A stretch of 64,000 nt of DNA from Persicimonas caeni (GTDB lineage Bacteria; Myxococcota_A; Bradymonadia; Bradymonadales; Bradymonadaceae): assembly GCF_006517175.1 (NCBI RefSeq), contig NZ_CP041186.1, forward strand, positions 7,936,501-8,000,500, in the 5' to 3' direction. Positions 35,162-43,679 of this stretch are shown piece after piece; the stretch's first letter is position 1; the number at the start of each line of letters is the position of its first letter. The notes under the pieces were generated by a model. It was not told the origin of the DNA and made no database searches. It saw only the letters and a list, made by a program, of their open reading frames with translations. A program made the translations under genes and the position numbers.

Positions 35162-36873
35162 GGCAAATACTCCTCGAGTTCGTCGACGCCGTGCAACACG
35201 ACCGCGCAGCCCGAGCGGGTCAGCGCCGGCTCGAGCACGTTGTGGTCGTGGCCGGGCGCGATCATGCCGATGGGAAGCACGCGCGCGCCGCGCGCGGCCT
35301 TGGCGTCGTCGGGTGTGTCGCCCACGAGCCAACCGGTACGCGCGTCGAGCCCTTCCAACAAGAGTTCGACCGGCTCCGGGTCGGGCTTGAGCTTGGCATC
35401 TTCCATGCAGACGACCGCGCCGAAATACTCGGCGATGCCCTTCTCGCTCAAAAAGCGCTCGGCGTCCTTGCGCGGCCGCCCGGTCACGATGCCGAGCTTG
35501 TAGCGCTCGGCCAGCGAGGCCAAGTACTGAGATTCACACAGCAGCGATTCGGTGCGCCGAAGCCCGGGCTCCTCTTCGGTGCCCTGATAGATCTGCTCGA
35601 AGCGCTCGGTCACCTCGTCCAGGCTCGCCTCGACACCGCGCTCGGCGAGCATGCGCCGGGTCAGAATCCAGTCGTTGTTGGCGTCGCCGGCGGCCTTGGC
35701 CTCGGAGATGTCTTCGGGGGTGAGCTCGACGCCGAACGACTCGGCCGTAGCGACGATCGATTTGCGGTACGACTGGGAGACGTCGGCCAGAACGCCGTCG
35801 AGGTCGAAGAGGATCGACTCGGGGGCGAAGATCGTGTCGATCGCGTGCTGCAAGCGCTCGAAATTGGCCTCGTCGCCCGGGCAGGTGATGCGCAGCGCGT
35901 CGTCGAGCAACTCGTTGCCCGGAAAGGCGCGCACCATGATGCCCATGCCGGCCAGTGCATCGCGCACCCAGAGGGCGTCGTCGGTGCGCGCGAACACGAA
36001 ATTCCCCTGCGACGGCGTGACACGAAGCCCCGCCTCGCTCAGGCGCGCCTCGAGTGCGCCGCGCTCCTCTTTGACGCGTTCGACAAACGAGGCGACCCGG
36101 GCGTCGCCCTCCTCGAGCCTGCGCGCCACAAAGGCGAGCGAGGGACCCGAGACCGCGTACGGCAGGCCGGCGGTGTGCATCCAGTCGATGACCTGCGGGC
36201 TGCTCAACGCGTAGCCGACGCGCACGCCGGCCATGCCCCACGCCTTCGACATCGTGCGCGTGACGACCGTGTTCGGGTACTCGAGGGCGACCTGGGTGAG
36301 GTTCTCCTCGCCGAACTCGACGTAAGCGTGGTCGACGATGACGAGCGCGTGCGGCGCGGCTTCGGCGATGCGACGCACGTCGTCTGCAGTCGCCACGGCG
36401 CCTGTCGGGTTATTCGGGCTGACGATGGCCACCAACGTGGTCTGGTCGTCGATGGCGTCGAGGACCGCCTCGGTCGGATACTCCGGCCCCTCCCAGGGCA
36501 CCGAGACGACCTCACCGCCGGCCCGCGCGGCGAACCGGCGAAACATGACGAACGTCGGCTCGGGCAGCACCATATTGCGGCCCGGGGCGAGCAGCGCCCG
36601 GCAGATGCGGTCGAGCGCGTCGTCGGCGCCGGCGGTCACGATGACCTGCTCGCGGTCGACCCCCTCGCGCTCGGCGATGAGCTCTTCGAGCGGCTTGGCG
36701 TTGGGGTAGTCCCGGAGCAAGTCGACGCCGCGCTCACCGAGCGCGTCCAACACGGTGTCGGTGGGCGCCGGCCCCTCATTGCCGTGGAGGTACAGGTCGA
36801 CCGGAATCTCCGGGCGCGGCACCGAATAGGCGGTGATGCCAGTGATGGCTGGGGATGGTTTGAGTTTTGGCAT
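35158..36873 (-). CDS. hisC: Histidinol-phosphate aminotransferase fused to HAD-type phosphatase
   Basis: 571 residues from the ATG at 36873. Residues 1-345: fold-type I aminotransferase, with PLP Lys in [16 protein letters not shown] and [10 protein letters not shown]. Residues about 350-571: HAD hydrolase with [11 protein letters not shown] (nucleophile and acid Asp), [10 protein letters not shown] (motif II), [12 protein letters not shown] (Lys) and [11 protein letters not shown]. Since no other histidinol-phosphatase is present in the operon and hisB is monofunctional, the HAD domain likely does that step, directly after the aminotransferase reaction. Fusion of a HAD domain to another histidine enzyme is known (E. 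coli hisB). The fusion order here is seen in the sequence; its activity is inferred. Confidence 0.92.
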   Translation of the reverse strand: MPKLKPSPAITGITAYSVPRPEIPVDLYLHGNEGPAPTDTVLDALGERGVDLLRDYPNAKPLEELIAEREGVDREQVIVTAGADDALDRICRALLAPGRNMVLPEPTFVMFRRFAARAGGEVVSVPWEGPEYPTEAVLDAIDDQTTLVAIVSPNNPTGAVATADDVRRIAEAAPHALVIVDHAYVEFGEENLTQVALEYPNTVVTRTMSKAWGMAGVRVGYALSSPQVIDWMHTAGLPYAVSGPSLAFVARRLEEGDARVASFVERVKEERGALEARLSEAGLRVTPSQGNFVFARTDDALWVRDALAGMGIMVRAFPGNELLDDALRITCPGDEANFERLQHAIDTIFAPESILFDLDGVLADVSQSYRKSIVATAESFGVELTPEDISEAKAAGDANNDWILTRRMLAERGVEASLDEVTERFEQIYQGTEEEPGLRRTESLLCESQYLASLAERYKLGIVTGRPRKDAERFLSEKGIAEYFGAVVCMEDAKLKPDPEPVELLLEGLDARTGWLVGDTPDDAKAARGARVLPIGMIAPGHDHNVLEPALTRSGCAVVLHGVDELEEYLP

Positions 36874-36884
36874 GGGTTCGCCGT

Positions 36885-37775
36885 TCAAGGAACAATCTGA
36901 GCCAACGAAGTCACCACGATATCCGTCCCGCCATGCTCTTTGAGCTCGGGAATGACCGTCGGCAACACGTCGCGCGGCACGGCCGCTTTGACCGCATAGC
37001 CCGACTGACTGTGCAGCGGCGAGATGGTCGGCTCGCGCATGCACGGCAGGACATCGACGAGCTCGTCGAGGCGGTCGGCGGTCACGTTGACCTCGACCAT
37101 GACGCGAGCGCGCGCCTCGAGCACCGAGCGAAGCACCATGACCAGCCGGTCGACGGCTTCTTTCTTGTCGGGGTCCTCGAGTACGTCGGGGTGGGCGTAC
37201 AGCCGCGTCGACGAGGTCATCAGCTCACCGACGACCTCCAGATCGTTGGCTTCGAGCGTCGAGCCGGTCGCCGAGTTGTCGACGATGCAGTCGGCATCCT
37301 CGGGCGGGAAGACCTCGGTGGCGCCGAAGGACTTGACCACGCTGGCGTCCAGCCCCTCGTCTTCGATCCACTGCTCGGTCAGGCGCACGTACTCCGAGGC
37401 GATGACCAGGTGACGGTCGGGCAAGCCGCCGTCGTGGGCGTCGAGCAGCTCGCGCGGGGCGGCGGCGACCAGACGCACCGGGTCGAGGCCGGTGTCGAGC
37501 ACCTCGACGAGCTCGGCGTCGAGCTCGGCGACCCAGTCGGCGCCGGCAAAGCCGATGTCTCGCGATCCCAGATGGAGCATCTCGACGATATTCTGCGGCT
37601 TGAGCAGCTTGACCTCGACGCCCTCGAGCGAAATCTTGGGACGATAATTGCGGCTGCCGTGATGCAGACGGATGCCGGCTTCGGCCAGAAGGTCGAAGAC
37701 GGCCGTTTTCATGTGGCCTTTGGGCAGAGCGAGGCGAAGTAGCGGGGTTTCTTGGGTTTCGTCGCGGGCAGGCAT
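36885..37775 (-). CDS. hisG: ATP phosphoribosyltransferase, long form
   Basis: 296 residues, long HisG with a C-terminal regulatory domain (about 220-296), so histidine feedback inhibition is likely and no HisZ is needed. Landmarks: RLALPKGHMKTAVFDLL, DIGFAGADWVAEL, IVDNSATGSTLEAN. AGGAG Shine-Dalgarno 7 nt before the ATG. First gene of the histidine operon; it lies 11 nt before hisC/HAD. Confidence 0.96.
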   Translation of the reverse strand: MPARDETQETPLLRLALPKGHMKTAVFDLLAEAGIRLHHGSRNYRPKISLEGVEVKLLKPQNIVEMLHLGSRDIGFAGADWVAELDAELVEVLDTGLDPVRLVAAAPRELLDAHDGGLPDRHLVIASEYVRLTEQWIEDEGLDASVVKSFGATEVFPPEDADCIVDNSATGSTLEANDLEVVGELMTSSTRLYAHPDVLEDPDKKEAVDRLVMVLRSVLEARARVMVEVNVTADRLDELVDVLPCMREPTISPLHSQSGYAVKAAVPRDVLPTVIPELKEHGGTDIVVTSLAQIVP

Positions 37776-37814
37776 CGTCGTGCTCCTGTGTGTAGGTCAC
37801 AGTGGGTCGCTGAA

Positions 37815-37843
37815 TGTATATGCCCTCGGGCACTGGGAATCAA
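37815..37843 (-). promoter_or_regulatory. Sigma-70-like promoter of the histidine operon with palindrome in the spacer
   Basis: On the minus strand TTGATT (37843-37838), a 17-nt spacer and TATACA (37820-37815), 40 nt before hisG. The spacer holds the inverted repeat TGCCC-GA-GGGCA (37821-37832), a possible operator. Confidence 0.55.
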
Positions 37844-37937
37844 CTGCAGCGCTTCCCAAAAGGCCCGGAATCCTGTACCACATCGCGTTGTTGAACTGAT
37901 TCGAGATTGTCTACCCAGCCACCCTTTGTTGGCGAAG

Positions 37938-39212
37938 ATGAACGATATATCCAAAGCAGACCAGCCCCAATCAGACCAGCAAGTTGACCAGCCCGACGCT
38001 GACCAGCCCCAGTCAGGCCAGCAAGCTGACCAACAGGAACAGCAAGTCGTCGAGACCGACGTCACTCGCGTGCAGCTCGGCGACACCGAAGTCATCCTCA
38101 TCGGCACCGCGCATATCTCGCAGGAGTCGGTGGAGACTGTCGAGCGGGTCATCGAGGCCGAGCAGCCCGACGTGGTCGCCGTCGAGCTCGACAAGGAGCG
38201 ATTCCAGTCGCTGCGAAACGAGACCAACTGGGAAGATCTCGACCTGCTCGAGATCATCAAGAAGGGTCAACTGACCTTCTTGCTGGCTCGCCTGGCGCTG
38301 ACCGCCTTCCAGAAACGCATGGGCGGCTACACGGGCGTGAAGCCCGGCGCCGAGATGTCGGCCGCCATCGAGGCCGCCGAGGCCAACGGCGTCGAGGTCG
38401 AGCTCATCGACCGCAACGTGCGCACCACCTTGTTGCGCGCCTGGCGAAACACCCCCTGGTGGCGCCGCGCCGAGCTGGCCATGATGCTCATGATGGGCGT
38501 CTTCCAGCGCGGCGAGGTCAGCGAGGAGGAGCTCAGCGACCTGCGCGAGATGCAAAATATCTCGGTCATCCTCGACCAGCTCGGTGAGGCTCTGCCCGAC
38601 GTCAAAGAGGTGCTCGTCGACGAGCGCGACACCTTCATGGCGCACAAGCTGCAGAATATCGACGCCAAGAAGGTCGTCGCCGTCATCGGCGCCGCCCACA
38701 AACCCGGCATCCTGCGCCAGATCGAGCAAGCGATTCCCGAGGCGACCGTCGAGGAGATTTCGACCGTCCCGCCCAAGCACCCGATCTCGAAGGTGCTCCC
38801 GTGGATCCTGCCGGCCATCGTCATCGGCGTCTTCGTCTGGGGCTTCTTCAACGGCGACACCACCCAACTCAAGACCGCCGCGTGGGCGTGGGTGCTGTCG
38901 AACGGCATCCTGTCGGCCCTGGGCGCGGTCATCGCGCTGGCCAACCCACTCACGGTCATCGCCGCCTTCATCGCCGCCCCGCTCACCTCGTTGAACCCCA
39001 CGGTGGGCGCAGGCATGGTCACCGCGCTCGTCCAGACGATCGCGTCGTCCCCCAAAGTCAGTGATTTCCAGACCATCGGCGACGATATCGCCGAGTGGAA
39101 GGGATGGTGGAGCAACAAGCTCGGGCGGGTGTTGTTGGTGTTTTTGTTCTCGTCGATCGGCAGCTCGATCGGGACGTTTGTGGCGTTTGGGTGGTTGAAG
39201 AATCTTCTTTGA
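37938..39212 (+). CDS. TraB/PrgY-family membrane protein
   Basis: 424 residues from the ATG at 37938; the earlier reading frame overlaps hisG upstream sequence. A Gln/Asp-rich linker with short repeats (about 1-38, DQPQSDQQ-like) leads into the TraB/GumN-like domain: VILIGTAHISQESVETVERVIE, PDVVAVELDKERFQSL and VIGAAHKPGI, which carry the conserved GxxH and E residues. Three to four TM helices follow from about 287. Related PrgY proteins inhibit pheromone signals; related eukaryotic TraB proteins act at organelle membranes. Function here is unproven. Confidence 0.9.
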   Translation: MNDISKADQPQSDQQVDQPDADQPQSGQQADQQEQQVVETDVTRVQLGDTEVILIGTAHISQESVETVERVIEAEQPDVVAVELDKERFQSLRNETNWEDLDLLEIIKKGQLTFLLARLALTAFQKRMGGYTGVKPGAEMSAAIEAAEANGVEVELIDRNVRTTLLRAWRNTPWWRRAELAMMLMMGVFQRGEVSEEELSDLREMQNISVILDQLGEALPDVKEVLVDERDTFMAHKLQNIDAKKVVAVIGAAHKPGILRQIEQAIPEATVEEISTVPPKHPISKVLPWILPAIVIGVFVWGFFNGDTTQLKTAAWAWVLSNGILSALGAVIALANPLTVIAAFIAAPLTSLNPTVGAGMVTALVQTIASSPKVSDFQTIGDDIAEWKGWWSNKLGRVLLVFLFSSIGSSIGTFVAFGWLKNLL

Positions 39213-39233
39213 GAATCCCTTGCTTCCCGTCGC

Positions 39234-39378
39234 GTCCCCTCCGTCGGCTTCCGCTACGCTACAGCCGACACCTCCCCTCGCGCTGAAAAACGCGCTGGGG
39301 AGGAACCTGCACCTCTGAACCACCTACCTTCCTTGCAATCCCCTTCCCCAGCGCGCTTTTCAGCGCATGGGGAAGTGC
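39234..39378 (+). repeat. 145-bp direct repeat, copy 1
   Basis: Nearly identical to 41926-42070, with scattered substitutions and equal length. It contains two imperfect hairpins (CCTCCCC / GGGGAGG, and CTTCCCC / GGGGAAG). With copy 2 it brackets about 2.5 kb holding two hypothetical genes and a toxin-antitoxin pair. Confidence 0.9.
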
Positions 39379-39385
39379 CTCGCGT

Positions 39386-39429
39386 AGTCTGCGAGGCGAA
39401 GGGGACGTTACAAAAAGCGAGGGATTCAC
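39386..39429 (+). repeat. Short repeat, copy 1
   Basis: AGTCTGCGAGGCGAAGGGG followed by a diverged CAAAAAGCGAGGGAT, matched at 43628-43668 downstream of the transposase. Directly follows the 145-bp repeat. Confidence 0.7.
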
Positions 39430-39437
39430 AGTAACAG

Positions 39438-39496
39438 CCGGGGCGCGGTGCTCTGCGCCGCCGCGATGCGTCTCGCGTCGCCTCGCGTGGTCGACC
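39438..39496 (+). repeat. 59-bp repeat, copy 1
   Basis: GCCGGGGCGCGGTGCTCTGC through to GTGGTCGAC, matching 41201-41259 with one visible substitution. Confidence 0.85.
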
Positions 39497-39592
39497 TGCT
39501 TGCCGACCGCGGCTCGACCGCGCAAGCAACCTCGTGTACGCTTCCTGCAAACCAAACCTTCGATACGCTCTCGAACCGTCGAGGGGGATCCC

Positions 39593-40114
39593 ATGACGAC
39601 AAACAGCTCTCTCGACTTCTGGCGAGGCACGCTTGCGGTCTTGGTGTTGGTCGCTCTTACGGGCACATCGGCGACGGCACAGGCCGATGACAGCATGCAG
39701 GACGAGTGGTACGGCTGGCAGATCATGCCCGTCGACGCCGCATCAGTTGGTCTGATGGTGTGTGGCATGGCCGAACTCGAACAGACCGCGATGTTCAGCG
39801 GATTCGCTGGCTATGCGCTGGGAGGGCCGATCGTTCATCTGGCTCACGAGCAGTGGTGGAAGTCGGTGGGTAGTCTGGGCCTTCGGCTCGGGGTTCCGAC
39901 GACCAGTGTATTAATCGCCAGCGCTTTCAGCTCGAGCAGCGGCAATTCCCAGGCAGCGTTCGCTGATGCGATGGGCAAAGGGATCTTGGCGTTGGGGCTG
40001 GGCGCCGTAGCCGCGATGGCACTCGACTACATATTCCTCGCCCGAAAGCCCATGCCCTCGTCGAATAGCTCGGCTTCCCAGGTGCAGATGCTACAATTGC
40101 GATGGCAGTTTTGA
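39593..40114 (+). CDS. Hypothetical secreted/membrane protein
   Basis: 173 residues from the ATG at 39593, with GAGGGGG just before it. A signal-like N-terminus (FWRGTLAVLVLVALTG, cleavage near ATAQA) and two to three further hydrophobic stretches (VGLMVCGMAEL, IFLARKP before the tail). I recognise no family. It lies inside the segment bracketed by the 145-bp repeats. A lipoprotein gene follows. Confidence 0.65.
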   Translation: MTTNSSLDFWRGTLAVLVLVALTGTSATAQADDSMQDEWYGWQIMPVDAASVGLMVCGMAELEQTAMFSGFAGYALGGPIVHLAHEQWWKSVGSLGLRLGVPTTSVLIASAFSSSSGNSQAAFADAMGKGILALGLGAVAAMALDYIFLARKPMPSSNSSASQVQMLQLRWQF

Positions 40115-40228
40115 GCTCGAGGTCTCACGGTGTCAGCCACCGTCTTGCCCGGCCTAGACACGAAGTGGGCGCGGGCGCTGGAACATGGTGCAACATACCA
40201 TGGTGTTCGAGAGAAGGTGACGGAAGCG

Positions 40229-41056
40229 ATGGCCCGGCAACACTACCACATCTTGTTGTTCACGCTCGTCTGCTGCAGTTGCTCGACAACGAGCGAAGTT
40301 GAACATGGTGCGACGCGCCCGTCCCGACCAGTGTCGGCAGCGACGAAGCCAGTCGAACAGCGTACTGAGGGGAACGCTGCTCGACTACCTCACACTGTTG
40401 GCATACGTGCCGAGAAGGCCGAGAATGATAATGTCGACAAGCCCTGCGAGATGTTGACGTGGAGCTTTGCTACACCGGACTCAGCAGAGTTGACTCAGTA
40501 TCAGCCGCCTCAGTGTACCTACCCAGGGACCTATCCAGCGCAGCCCGTCTCACCGTCCGAAACACGCGTCTTTCTTCCTAGCGGCGACTCGAATGAATTC
40601 TATGTCGTCGAAGCGCCTCATCTAATGGATTTCTTGGGAGGCAAGCGCGGTCCGAGCCAGACCTTCGAGCCGCCGGTCAAGGAGGGATGCGATCAGCGAT
40701 GGACTCCGGTGCAGTGGCTCGATGACTGCGCATTTCTCTTCGAGGTGGGCATCTGCGATGTCGAAGAAGCGTTTATCAAAGACTTCTGTACTGACGAGTT
40801 GTCACAAATAACAACGCGCGAACGCTCTCGCGCCGGAGACCTACAAATGCGCTCCTCGGTTTCAGGCGACTACTTGTTGATACGGCGTGGCGAACAATGG
40901 CGAATCGCCTCTCGCGAGGACGTCGCGGAAGGCGGCTTCGAGCAATCTCAGCCGATCGATGTTGGGAAGCAGCAGGAAGTCCGCGGCAACAATTTTCGGG
41001 CAGAGAGGTTGCCCGACGGCAAACTCGAAGTGATTTGGATATCGGCAGGTCAGTGA
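40229..41056 (+). CDS. Putative lipoprotein of unknown function
   Basis: 275 residues from the ATG at 40229, giving a short n-region and hydrophobic stretch ILLFTLVCCSC, a plausible lipobox. The reading from 40130 lacks a signal sequence. The mature part is Pro/Ser/Glu-rich and has several Cys (CEMLTW, QCTYPG, CDQRW, CAFLFEVGICD, DFCTDE), suggesting disulfides in the periplasm or outside. No family recognised. Lower GC-bias than neighbours suggests acquisition. Confidence 0.55.
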   Translation: MARQHYHILLFTLVCCSCSTTSEVEHGATRPSRPVSAATKPVEQRTEGNAARLPHTVGIRAEKAENDNVDKPCEMLTWSFATPDSAELTQYQPPQCTYPGTYPAQPVSPSETRVFLPSGDSNEFYVVEAPHLMDFLGGKRGPSQTFEPPVKEGCDQRWTPVQWLDDCAFLFEVGICDVEEAFIKDFCTDELSQITTRERSRAGDLQMRSSVSGDYLLIRRGEQWRIASREDVAEGGFEQSQPIDVGKQQEVRGNNFRAERLPDGKLEVIWISAGQ

Positions 41057-41200
41057 CATTCACTTTGCATCTCGGCATCTGTCGTCTGTCATCCGCCGCA
41101 GATCCTGAGCCTCATTGTTCCTAGACCACGTTCGGCGGGCCGGAGGCGCCGCCGGCGGTCGCGACGACCGCGCCCCACCTCAGCTGAACGCCACAACCAA

Positions 41201-41259
41201 GCCGGGGCGCGGTGCTCTGCGCCGCCGCGACGCGTCTCGCGTCGCCTCGCGTGGTCGAC
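41201..41259 (+). repeat. 59-bp repeat, copy 2
   Basis: Direct-orientation match to 39438-39496. Sits between the lipoprotein gene and the broken ParE gene. Confidence 0.85.
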
Positions 41260-41309
41260 GCGCGACCGCCCACACACGTTTGGCGGTCGGTCTAACAGTC
41301 TTGGTTGAA

Positions 41310-41614
41310 CTACTCGTCGTCGCCGGTCGGCGGCGTCGGAGGGAGCTTCTGAGCGCCGTGCAGCACAGCTAACACTTCCACGGCGTCGTCGGTGGTGCGA
41401 TAAATCACTCGGTAGGAGCCGCGCCGATCTCGCGAACAGAAGCCGTGCCGTATTCAGGCACAGCCCTGCCAGACTGAGGGAAAGTTTCCAGTCGTGTTGG
41501 AGCACTGAGAAGGTCGGCAACGACGCGATCGGCCTCAGCTGGCGCGTCTTCAGCGATGTACGCGCGAATCGACTCGAGGTTGCGAGCGGCGTTGGCGGTC
41601 CAGCGAACCTTCAT
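41310..41614 (-). pseudogene. ParE/RelE-family toxin, broken by a 1-nt frameshift
   Basis: Reading from ATG 41614: MKVRWTANAARNLESIRAYI, typical ParE/RelE opening, continues to ASVREIG and then runs into a stop after about 69 residues. The next frame continues with the family ending GSYRVIYRTTDDAVEVLAVL and stops at 41310. The span is 305 nt, one short of a multiple of three, which fits a single deletion near 41420. The start overlaps the antitoxin stop by 4 nt. Either the toxin is dead or the sequence has an error there. Confidence 0.8.
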
Positions 41615-41802
41615 TCGTCATCCAGACCAAGACGCTCGCGCAACTCCTCGGTGCTCATCGTACGTCCTGCTTCGGCATCTTGCAGACCCTGCTCGATCTG
41701 CTGACGCACGTGCATTGCGTACTCGAGGTCTTTCCATGTCGCGTCTTCGGGAAGCTCGTCGATTAGACGGTGTGCTTCTTCTTTGATGTTCGGGGTCGCC
41801 AC
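41611..41802 (-). CDS. Antitoxin of the ParE/RelE-type pair
   Basis: 63 residues: IKEEAHRLIDELPEDATWKD, VRQQIEQGLQDAEAG and a C-terminal STEELRERLGL. This is the small addiction-module protein commonly found before RelE/ParE toxins. The stop overlaps the toxin ATG (ATGA). Antitoxin intact while the toxin is frameshifted. Confidence 0.8.
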   Translation of the reverse strand: MATPNIKEEAHRLIDELPEDATWKDLEYAMHVRQQIEQGLQDAEAGRTMSTEELRERLGLDDE

Positions 41803-41925
41803 AACAAGCCTCCGGTCTCGAGTTTCCCGACAATCTTACCACTTTGGCGTCAGTTTCCAACCTGGGAGCCGGGAGGTTGACGCAGTAAGATCCGCTACCG
41901 TTTCACCTCCCTTGCTGGCTGAGAA

Positions 41926-42070
41926 GTCCCCTCCGTCGGCCTTCGCTACGCTACAGCCGACACCTCCCCTCGCGCTGAAAAACGCGCTGGGGAGGAACCT
42001 GCACCTCTGAACCACTTCCCTTGCCTGCAATCCCCTTCCCCAGCGCGCTTTTCAGCGCATGGGGAAGTGC
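41926..42070 (+). repeat. 145-bp direct repeat, copy 2
   Basis: Same length and orientation as 39234-39378. Ends 95 nt before the transposase gene. Confidence 0.9.
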
Positions 42071-43627
42071 CGAGCGCGCCGGGAGATAGGATCGAAGAAC
42101 GCCCCCTGAAGGGTGTACGGTGTGGTTGCGATTCCAATCCACCATTCACCCAAAAGGAGGCGTGATGAGTACTATGTACGTTGGCGCAGACATTCACAAG
42201 TCGACCTCAACCGTTGTGGTCAAAGACGAGCAAGGGAGGACGGTAAGCAAGTGGGTCGGCCACACCAGCGCAGAGAATCTGTCGACGCAGGTCATGGCCA
42301 TCCCCGGTACAGTGCACATGACCTTTGAAGAGTCTCCGTACGCTGCTTGGATGTGGGATACGCTGCATCCGCTTGTCGACAAGCTGGTGGTGTGTGACCC
42401 GAGACGAAACAAGCTCATTGCCGAAGATGACAAGAGTGACGAAATCGATGCGGAGACCCTGGCTGATCTGCTCCGCGGTGGATTCCTCAAGCCAGTGTAC
42501 CATGGCTCCCATAGCAGCCGTGATATTCGCCATCTGGTCAAGAGTTATCAGCAGGTCATCTCGGATCGAGTGCGCATTAAAAACCGTTTATGCGGGCTCT
42601 TCGACGGCTACGGTGTTCGGACAAACGCCAAAGAGCGCTACACATGTGATCAAAAGGCTCGCGAGACACTGCTCAAGAAGCTTCCAGGGCGCGGCATCCA
42701 ACAGCGAGGGCGTCGACTCTATGTCCAGCTTGATCTGCTCGATGAACTGGTCGACGAGGCCCTTCGAGACATGATCGCTGAGGCTCGGCGCTTCGATGCC
42801 TTCGAATGGATCAAGAGCATCCCGGGATTCGGTGATAAGCGAGCTGCCGCGACCATCGGCTGGGTGCGCACCCCCCATCGGTTTCGAGGCAAGCGCCAGT
42901 TCTTCAAGTATGTCGGATTGGCTGTCGTGCATCGAAGCACGTCAGATTGGAGGCAAGGAGCAAAAGGCCTCGAGCGAAAGAACAATGGCCAGACGATGGG
43001 GCTCAACAACAAGTACAGCCGGCCGCTCAAAGATATCATCAAAGGCGCCGCAGTGACGGCCGCAACGACGGACCCGGCATGGGGCGCACATGAGGCTGCA
43101 CTGATCGATGACGGGATGGACCGGGAGATCGCCCGGCTGACCATCGCCCGGAAGCTCGCGTCGATCTTATTGTCCATCTGGAAACGAGGAGAACACTACA
43201 ACGCAGAAAAGACAGTGCTAAGAGGGTCGTGACGTCCACCTGACTCGGAGCGCCAGCTGGCGAGTCCGTGAACAGCGTGGGACGACCTGGTCGGGAAGAG
43301 ACTCTCGTCGCTTCGTGAGCCGGCTCAAGCCAGCCGAGTTCCACTGGGAGATTAGTCCACCCGCATGACCAGAACTTATCTTGGCCCTCGAGGTCCAAAT
43401 AGGAGCGTGGTCGGCACTTTTGCTACGACCCGATTTAGATAAATGCCCCCCATGAGCATTCACCCAGACTTGTCGCAGGAGATCTCCGAACATACGGGGG
43501 TTCCGGACGACACAACCGGTGTTGCCGGGGGCTAGAAGCTCAAAAGACGAGGGCCCCTTGGAACGAACCACTCTGCTCTTGACCTTCTTCTTCATAGGAG
43601 CGAAGCGACCAAGTACCCTTGGGGTGC
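42071..43627 (+). mobile_element. IS110-family insertion sequence (ends not determined)
   Basis: One IS110-type transposase gene with about 95 nt upstream and about 395 nt downstream before recognisable repeats. IS110 elements lack ordinary terminal inverted repeats, so the borders given are the limits of neighbouring repeats, not proven ends. The 3' region (43233-43480) has strong local folding potential, for example GACTCG (43244-43249) pairing with CGAGTC around CCAGCTGG. It is a place to look for a bridge RNA. Confidence 0.45.
42165..43232 (+). CDS. IS110-family transposase (DEDD recombinase)
   Basis: 355 residues from ATG 42165, with GGAGG 5 nt upstream. The N-terminal DEDD RuvC-like domain shows YVGADIHKST (first Asp), CDPRRNKLIAED and DKSDEIDAETLADLLR (acidic cluster). 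The C-terminal Transposase_20 part has IKSIPGFGDKRAAATIGWV and FKYVGLAVVHRS with the region of the catalytic Ser. Length is normal and no frameshift is seen, so it may be active. Confidence 0.93.
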   Translation: MSTMYVGADIHKSTSTVVVKDEQGRTVSKWVGHTSAENLSTQVMAIPGTVHMTFEESPYAAWMWDTLHPLVDKLVVCDPRRNKLIAEDDKSDEIDAETLADLLRGGFLKPVYHGSHSSRDIRHLVKSYQQVISDRVRIKNRLCGLFDGYGVRTNAKERYTCDQKARETLLKKLPGRGIQQRGRRLYVQLDLLDELVDEALRDMIAEARRFDAFEWIKSIPGFGDKRAAATIGWVRTPHRFRGKRQFFKYVGLAVVHRSTSDWRQGAKGLERKNNGQTMGLNNKYSRPLKDIIKGAAVTAATTDPAWGAHEAALIDDGMDREIARLTIARKLASILLSIWKRGEHYNAEKTVLRGS

Positions 43628-43668
43628 AGTCTGCGAGGCGAAGGGGCCCGTGCAAAAAGCAAGGGATC
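43628..43668 (+). repeat. Short repeat, copy 2
   Basis: AGTCTGCGAGGCGAAGGGG followed by GCAAAAAGCAAGGGAT, matching 39386-39429 in the same orientation. Confidence 0.7.
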
Positions 43669-43679
43669 TCACTGAGAGC

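Noticed and set aside
37924-38040. Gln/Asp repeats as a tandem repeat locus
   Set aside because: They are short coding repeats in the N-terminal linker of the TraB-family protein, not a noncoding array.
41089-41520. 143-residue minus-strand frame over the ParE region
   Set aside because: It mixes the shifted frame with the downstream 59-bp repeat; the ParE reading with a one-base deletion explains the similarity better.
42144-43461. CATTCACCCA found near both sides of the transposase as possible element ends
   Set aside because: Only 10 nt, not at consistent distances, and can occur by chance; kept out of the boundary call.
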